Shown here: positions 59,118-64,000 of the stretch, in pieces
How positions within the stretch are numbered: position 1 is the first letter of the stretch
Layout of the letters: each line of letters begins with the position of its first letter
From: Rhodococcus sp. 06-235-1A
GTDB taxonomy: Bacteria; Actinomycetota; Actinomycetes; Mycobacteriales; Mycobacteriaceae
Length of the DNA stretch: 64,000 nucleotides
Assembly (NCBI RefSeq): GCF_002258785.1
Contig: NZ_NOYI01000036.1
Span: 62,001 to 126,000, forward strand
Direction: 5' to 3'
Program-made: the position numbers and the translations under genes
Notes under the pieces: model-generated
Told to the model about the DNA's origin: nothing
The model's database searches: none
What the model saw: only the letters and a program-made list of their open reading frames with translations

Positions 59118-60901
59118 ACACGCTCCCGGCGACGAGGAGCCGTTGGAGTGCCCGCGCGCAGGAAGCTCCCGGCCCGCTCCGACACGCCGAACCAGGGGGC
59201 AAAGGTGCCGCTGGAGAACACCACTCGGCCCGCGACCAGTGTGGCGGTGACAGCGCGGTCGTTGCGATTGACCATTCGACTCAGGCCACCGAACTCCGGC
59301 ATGATCTCCTCGCGGTAGGCGAGGACATCCTCGTCCAGACCCTCCGGGTCGATCACGACGATATCGGCACGATCGCCCACCCGAAGGTGTCCGGCGTCGA
59401 CACCGTAGAAATCGGCCAACTCGCCGCTGAGCTTGTGCACGGCCTTCTCGACGGTCATGAACGGCCTACGATCGCGCTGCGCATCGTGTACGCGGTGCAG
59501 CAACCGGATCCCGAAGTTGTAGAACGCCATGTTGCGCAGATGAGCACCGGCATCGGAGAAGCCTACGGTCACCCCGGGCTGGTTGATCAGCTTGTCCATC
59601 TGCCGCTTGCGGTGATTGGCAACGGTTGTGTGCCAGCGCAGCTTTCGACCGTGTTCGACCACCAGATCGAGAAACGCGTCCACCACGTGCACACCACGCT
59701 CGGCCGCGACCTCCGCGATGTTCTTGCCGACGACCGACGCGTCGGGGCACTCGGTGATCTCGGCGTCGGCGAAGTCTCGATGCCAGACGCGCGAGCTGAA
59801 CTTCTTCTCGAAATCGGCACGGAACCAGCGGCGGTAGGCCTCGTCCGACAGCAACTCGTTGCGGTCCAACTCTTCTCGCAGATGAAGAGCTGCACGGCCG
59901 GAGCCGAACTCCTCGAACACCACGAGGTCGATGCCGTCGGAGTAGACGTCGAACGTGGTGGGCAGGTGCTGCCAGCGGAACTGCCCCTTGCCCGGCCCGT
60001 TGACCATCCGAGCGAGTGGACCGAAGACCCGATGAATCCAGGGTGACGCCTTCGCGTCCGCCGCCGCCAGCAGCGAGATCTTGAGCGGAGTGCGGCCGAT
60101 TCCGGTGGCCGAGGCGAGGAAGAACAGCATGTCGTACTTGGTGTTCAGGTTCGGAATGCTCTGCAACAGCCGACCGCGTCGACGCAGAATCTTGTGCAGC
60201 GCACGGAACTCGCTCCACCGCGCGTACGAGGACGGCAACGAACGAGAGCGGTACCGATCGCCGTCCAACTTGTCCCACGGGTTCGTCATGGTCGACATTC
60301 CGAGCAGCCCGGCATCGAGCGCTTTCTCGAGCGCGTCGGACATGGCGCGCCATTCCTCGCGGGTGGGCTTCTGACTGCGATCGGTCGAGCGGTCCAGGCC
60401 CATGACGTGCGCGCGCAGATCCGAATGACCGACCATCGCTGCGATATTGGGACCGAGAGGCAGACGCTCGAGCGCTGCGATGTACCCGTCGGGGCTGTTC
60501 CACGCCTTGTGGGTATCGACGGCTTTGAGCACATGATCGCGCGGCAGCGCCTCGACCCTACTGAACAGGTCCGCGATGTCGACCGGAGTGGAATAGAGCG
60601 TCGACAACGAACAATTCCCCAGCAGAACCGTCGTGACTCCGTGCCGGACGGACTCTTCGAGGCCCGGGCCGACGAGCACCTCGGCGTCGTAATGGGTGTG
60701 CACGTCCACGAAGCCCGGGGTGACCCACTTGCCGGTGGCGTCGACCACCTCGGTCGTCGCGCCCACCTCGAGCGGTGTGGACGACACGGCCCGCACGACG
60801 CCGTCGACGATGCCCACATCTGCTCGCACGCCCGGGCCGCCGGATCCGTCGTAGACGGTGCCGCCGGTGATGACGACGTCGAAAGGAATGTTCGGGTTCA
60901 T
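59114..60901 (-). CDS. D-aminoacylase/N-acyl-amino-acid deacylase-type amidohydrolase
   Basis: This 595-residue metal-dependent amidohydrolase has DVVITGGTVYDGSGGPGVRA, the metal site TPGFVDVHTHYDAEVLVGPG and GVTTVLLGNCSLS with the Cys of D-aminoacylases. Later come VGFSDAGAHLRNMAFYNFG with the catalytic Asp and IVVIDPEGLDEDVLAYRE near the end. It should cleave N-acyl amino acids or a cyclic amide; the exact substrate is unknown. The start is ATG 60901. It is the first gene of its operon. Confidence 0.88.
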   Translation of the reverse strand: MNPNIPFDVVITGGTVYDGSGGPGVRADVGIVDGVVRAVSSTPLEVGATTEVVDATGKWVTPGFVDVHTHYDAEVLVGPGLEESVRHGVTTVLLGNCSLSTLYSTPVDIADLFSRVEALPRDHVLKAVDTHKAWNSPDGYIAALERLPLGPNIAAMVGHSDLRAHVMGLDRSTDRSQKPTREEWRAMSDALEKALDAGLLGMSTMTNPWDKLDGDRYRSRSLPSSYARWSEFRALHKILRRRGRLLQSIPNLNTKYDMLFFLASATGIGRTPLKISLLAAADAKASPWIHRVFGPLARMVNGPGKGQFRWQHLPTTFDVYSDGIDLVVFEEFGSGRAALHLREELDRNELLSDEAYRRWFRADFEKKFSSRVWHRDFADAEITECPDASVVGKNIAEVAAERGVHVVDAFLDLVVEHGRKLRWHTTVANHRKRQMDKLINQPGVTVGFSDAGAHLRNMAFYNFGIRLLHRVHDAQRDRRPFMTVEKAVHKLSGELADFYGVDAGHLRVGDRADIVVIDPEGLDEDVLAYREEIMPEFGGLSRMVNRNDRAVTATLVAGRVVFSSGTFAPWFGVSERAGSFLRAGTPTAPRRRERV

Positions 60902-61033
60902 GTGACCTCCGTCATAGGATGACGGAACTCTAACTTAGAGAGTGATCACTCGCAATAGTCGCGTCGCTCCAGACATCGGCGTCGTGCACGACCCGACGTT
61001 TCGGTCCCCGGGCACCTCGAGAGCTAGAGTCGG

Positions 61034-63316
61034 GTGTCTTTGCCCGAACTCACGGAGTTGACCTTGCCCCCCACGGATACGCAGATCGAGAGCAGCTCTC
61101 TGCCCGACAGCAGACGAGAGCGCCTCGCGTGGGGAGCTGGGGTGGCCGCAGTGGTCGTCCTCGGCTATCTGTTGGTGCTCAGTGTCGACCCGCGCTTCTT
61201 CTACATCGACGACACCGAATCCGGCGCCATCCCCAACTGGCTGCAACTCGGGCGCATCATGCGCGACGGACACTTTCCGTCCCTCGTGCTCGATCAGTGG
61301 ATGGCAGGCAACTATCCCGTCGAAGGCCAGGGCGGGCTGTGGAACCCGGTGCAGATGGCGATCAACTACATCTCGCCGTCCGTCGACAATCTTGTACTGC
61401 TCGCAACGGTCGTCAAACTCGGCTTCTCGATCCTGCTGGCCTGGGGTGTGTACCGCGTTGCTCTCGTCTACGGGGCGCGCGCCAACTGGGCCGCGGTCGC
61501 AGGCGCGAGTGCACCGTTCGTCGGCTTCACCCTGTTCTTCGAGAACACCTCGTGGGTGACTGCCCTCATCGGCACCGCATACATCACCAACGCATGGGCG
61601 AGCTCGGTGAAGTACGCCCGCGGCCTCAGCGGCCCCGTCGTACCGTTCGCATTTCTCTACCTGGCCATCAGCGTTGGTTACGTCCACGCTGCGGTGATGG
61701 CCGGCGTCATGATCGGCTCGGTCGCGATCGGCGAACGGTTGTTCCAACGCCTGTGGCGTCCGGCTCTGAAGGTGTGCAGTGTCGGTATCGCCGCGGCCGC
61801 CTGCGGGGCCGTCACCTTCCTGCCGGGCGTACTGACCTCCGCGGTCACCTGGCGCAGCGGTGACGAGGGAACGTTCAACGACAACTTCCTGACGGCACCG
61901 TGGTCGGAATCGCTGACCGCCAGCATCCCCACGGCCGTGACCAGCATCGAGTCGTGGGCAGGCGAGACCACCGAATCGCCGGTCACCTACATCGGCTGGT
62001 TCGTCGTTCCTGCGCTCGCGTTCATCGCGTGGCGTCGCGTGCCCGGGGCTCTGCGTGAACTGGCCGCACCGCTGATCCTGTTGGCGTTCGCCCTGGTCTT
62101 CACAGCCGGGCCGAGCGACATCGGCCCCATCCGCTGGCCGGCTCGCATCCTTCCCTTCGTCGCCATCGTCGCGCTGATTCTCGTGGTCACCCTGATCAGT
62201 CGATACGGGACTCTGGACAAGCTGCGGCCCCGGCTGCTCGCCGCCGGCCTGTTGACACTGGTGTTGCTGCTGCGCGCCGGCTCCTCGGGTCCGGAGTTCT
62301 TCGGTCGCCACGTCGTTGCGGCGCTCGCAATCCTGCTGGTCGGCGCACTTGCTCTGCTGCTCGCCCACCGCTTCTCCACCCGAGCGACGGCGGCGCTGTT
62401 ACTCGTGACCATCGCACCTGTCGCGATGTACCAGGTGGCCACCTACGAGCCGCCGTTCGACAAGTGGTGGCTGCCCGCATCTCAGTCCGAAGCCAAGGCG
62501 CAGTTCCCGCAATGGCAGGGCTCGACGTTGCAACTCGGCAGCCGCGCGCTCACCGAGACGCAGGCCGACGGCCCCGACGACCCACAGCTGCCGTGGCACT
62601 CCCAGGTGTACGGCAACTCCGCCAAGGTCATGGGCCTCGACTACGTCAACGCCTACACCCCCGTCGGCTATCTCGATTTCGCAAACCTGCTGTGCTTCGA
62701 GCACGAAGGGTCGACCTGCACCGACGCCTTCGACCGGCTCTTCGAGATCGAGCCGTACACCGGCAAGACCTACGCCGATCTGATGCAACTCGACCGCGTC
62801 GTGCTGCAGAAACTGCAGTATCCGCTGGCCGAGAGGGAGGCCGCGCCCACAGGTTGGCGTTGGGTGACCGCGCCTACCCCTGACTCCGCTCGGCAGGTCT
62901 ACGTCCTCGAACGAATCGATGGATTGATTCCCGCCGCGTCCGGGCGCGTCGTAGCGACGGTGAACGCCTCCGCCGACCCGATCTCGTCCGACGCGGACTC
63001 CGAGCACGTCACCGTCACCGCACCCGCTGGTGGCAGCGTCGTCTTCTCGCGTCTGGCCTGGCCCGGCTACACCGCGACGCTGAACGGTGAGCCACTGCAG
63101 ACGAAGGGCCTGGCCGATATCTTCCTGTACGTCGATCTGCCGCCCGGAACCGATGCAGCGGACCTGGAGCTCACCTTCCGGCCACCCGGTGAACGACTCG
63201 GACTCGCTGCAATGGCCGGTGGGGTGATGGTGCTGATCGGCCTGGTGGTGCTCGATGTTCGACGGCGTCGACGCCCCTCCGCGCCGGAGTTCGGCAGTAC
63301 GACGTCCAGCAGATAG
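61034..63316 (+). CDS. Large polytopic membrane protein (GT-C/YfhO-like), Rv3779-type
   Basis: This 760-residue protein starts at GTG 61034. About twelve membrane helices fill residues 30-470, with the acidic loop PRFFYIDDTESGAIPNW after the first helix, as in GT-C glycosyltransferases (D-D/E in loop 1). The extracytoplasmic part is about residues 475-730 and ends in VVFSRLAWPGYTATLNGEPL, the YfhO-type beta domain, before a last helix. In mycobacteria a comparable protein (Rv3779) in the same neighbourhood is linked to polyprenyl-phospho-mannose. The role here is inferred from that and from the GT2 gene that follows. Confidence 0.75.
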   Translation: MSLPELTELTLPPTDTQIESSSLPDSRRERLAWGAGVAAVVVLGYLLVLSVDPRFFYIDDTESGAIPNWLQLGRIMRDGHFPSLVLDQWMAGNYPVEGQGGLWNPVQMAINYISPSVDNLVLLATVVKLGFSILLAWGVYRVALVYGARANWAAVAGASAPFVGFTLFFENTSWVTALIGTAYITNAWASSVKYARGLSGPVVPFAFLYLAISVGYVHAAVMAGVMIGSVAIGERLFQRLWRPALKVCSVGIAAAACGAVTFLPGVLTSAVTWRSGDEGTFNDNFLTAPWSESLTASIPTAVTSIESWAGETTESPVTYIGWFVVPALAFIAWRRVPGALRELAAPLILLAFALVFTAGPSDIGPIRWPARILPFVAIVALILVVTLISRYGTLDKLRPRLLAAGLLTLVLLLRAGSSGPEFFGRHVVAALAILLVGALALLLAHRFSTRATAALLLVTIAPVAMYQVATYEPPFDKWWLPASQSEAKAQFPQWQGSTLQLGSRALTETQADGPDDPQLPWHSQVYGNSAKVMGLDYVNAYTPVGYLDFANLLCFEHEGSTCTDAFDRLFEIEPYTGKTYADLMQLDRVVLQKLQYPLAEREAAPTGWRWVTAPTPDSARQVYVLERIDGLIPAASGRVVATVNASADPISSDADSEHVTVTAPAGGSVVFSRLAWPGYTATLNGEPLQTKGLADIFLYVDLPPGTDAADLELTFRPPGERLGLAAMAGGVMVLIGLVVLDVRRRRRPSAPEFGSTTSSR

Positions 63317-63327
63317 GGTCAGACCTC

Positions 63328-64000
63328 GTGACGTCCGACGCTGCTGCTCCGCACCGCATCTCCATCGTGGTTCCGGTCTACCAGGGCGAACGGACGCTCA
63401 GTGCGTTGATGGACGAGATCCTTCCGTTGACGCAGGTGACACACACTCCCGTCGGGCGTCCGATGGTCGTCGAAGAAGTTCTTCTCGTCTTCGACCACGG
63501 GCCCGACGACTCCGCTGCGGTCATTAGACAGCTCACCGCCGCGCATACGTTCGTGCGCGGTGTCTGGCTCAGCCGCAATTTCGGTCAGCATCCCGCCACC
63601 CTCGCCGGAATGGCGTCGAGCGGCGGCGAATGGATCGTCACGATGGACGAGGACGGGCAGCACGACCCGGCAGCCATCGGCGGAATGCTCGATACCGCCC
63701 TCGACCGGCAATCCACCGTCGTCTACGCCAAGCCCACCAACGTCGCACCGCACGGACTGTGGCGCAACGCTGCCTCCCGCGGCGCGAAGTGGCTGATCGC
63801 CAAAGCTCTGGCCGGGGACAACACCGTCGATTACCAGAGCTACCGCTTGGTGCTCGGTGAAGTCGGTCGCTCCGTTGCCGCGTATGCCGGTTCGGAGGCG
63901 TACCTGGACATCGCGCTCGGGTGGATCGCGGGAGACGTCACGACGAGTCCGGTGGCACTGCGGGAGGAGGTGGACCGTCGATCCGGTTACCGCCTGCGGA
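63328..64000 (+). CDS. GT2 glycosyltransferase (polyprenyl-phosphate sugar synthase type), cut by window edge
   Basis: From GTG 63328 a frame runs off the right edge with at least 224 residues. It has ISIVVPVYQGERTLSALMDE, LSRNFGQHPATLAGMASSGG and the metal site WIVTMDEDGQHDP (D-x-D plus Q-x-D), which is the DPM1/GtrB kind. These enzymes load a sugar onto polyprenyl phosphate for GT-C enzymes such as the protein encoded just upstream (12 bp apart). The C-terminal part is outside the window. Confidence 0.9.
   Translation, partial: MTSDAAAPHRISIVVPVYQGERTLSALMDEILPLTQVTHTPVGRPMVVEEVLLVFDHGPDDSAAVIRQLTAAHTFVRGVWLSRNFGQHPATLAGMASSGGEWIVTMDEDGQHDPAAIGGMLDTALDRQSTVVYAKPTNVAPHGLWRNAASRGAKWLIAKALAGDNTVDYQSYRLVLGEVGRSVAAYAGSEAYLDIALGWIAGDVTTSPVALREEVDRRSGYRLR

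Noticed and set aside
1-64000. CRISPR array, rRNA operon or prophage structural genes
   Set aside because: No regular spaced repeats, rRNA sequence or capsid/tail genes were seen.

Overview
The window looks like chromosomal DNA of a mycolic-acid actinobacterium, most likely Rhodococcus or a close relative. The DNA is GC-rich. It carries mycobacterial-type arabinogalactan genes (glfT1, glfT2 and a Wzm/Wzt-type ABC exporter), a mycolyltransferase, the proteasome activator Bpa with its GQYL tail, and a gene order resembling the Rv3777-Rv3783 part of the tubercle bacillus genome.

Region A, 1 to about 33.3 kb, is nested mobile DNA. The outer layer is an integrative, plasmid-like element ending at a tRNA-Arg gene (33316-33388). 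Next to the tRNA it has a tyrosine integrase, an XRE regulator and an excisionase-like protein. Further in are a ParA/ParB-like partition pair, an unfamiliar five-gene locus (22.3-27.5 kb: Ser/Thr kinase, PD-(D/E)XK-like protein and three unknowns), and a serine resolvase on the far side (3.2-3.8 kb). Its left end is outside the window. Inserted into it is an 18,141-bp transposon of the Tn5053/Tn402 (TniABQ) type, 3929-22069, with 25-bp terminal inverted repeats and internal iterons. It landed 104 bp upstream of the resolvase gene, where a res site would lie, as expected of the 'res-hunter' family.

The transposon moves with TniA, TniB and TniQ. Instead of a serine resolvase it carries two overlapping tyrosine-recombinase genes, one of which lacks the catalytic residues. 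Cargo: a fluoride module (crcB-type riboswitch, two CrcB subunits, a universal stress protein, a decayed MFS gene and a PAP2 phosphatase); a MerR-controlled BASS/ACR3-type exporter; a LysR gene and a TDT-family channel; a uracil-DNA glycosylase-like gene; two TACCC-N5-GGTA copper-type boxes; and an ECF sigma/anti-sigma pair with a tandem-DUF302 lipoprotein. Remains of a second recombinase pair lie at 1-1533.

Region B, 33.3-42.2 kb, is ordinary chromosome: two tRNAs, an aminotransferase, a mycolyltransferase, an RluA-type pseudouridine synthase, small DUF proteins, an MFS pump beside a gamma-butyrolactone-receptor-like TetR regulator, and an FNT channel.

Region C, 42.2-47.2 kb, is a lower-GC five-gene cluster: two paralogous RmlC-like cupins, an 84-residue protein, an MFS exporter and an Fe(II)/2-oxoglutarate oxygenase. 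It lies between imperfect direct repeats, one of them at the 3' side of a tRNA-Ser gene. It looks like a small acquired biosynthetic or modification island.

Region D, 47.3-64 kb, is core chromosome: redox enzymes, an odd class-V aminotransferase fold, Bpa, galactan export and synthesis, a hydrolase/TetR/amidohydrolase operon, and a large membrane protein followed by a GT2 glycosyltransferase cut by the window edge.
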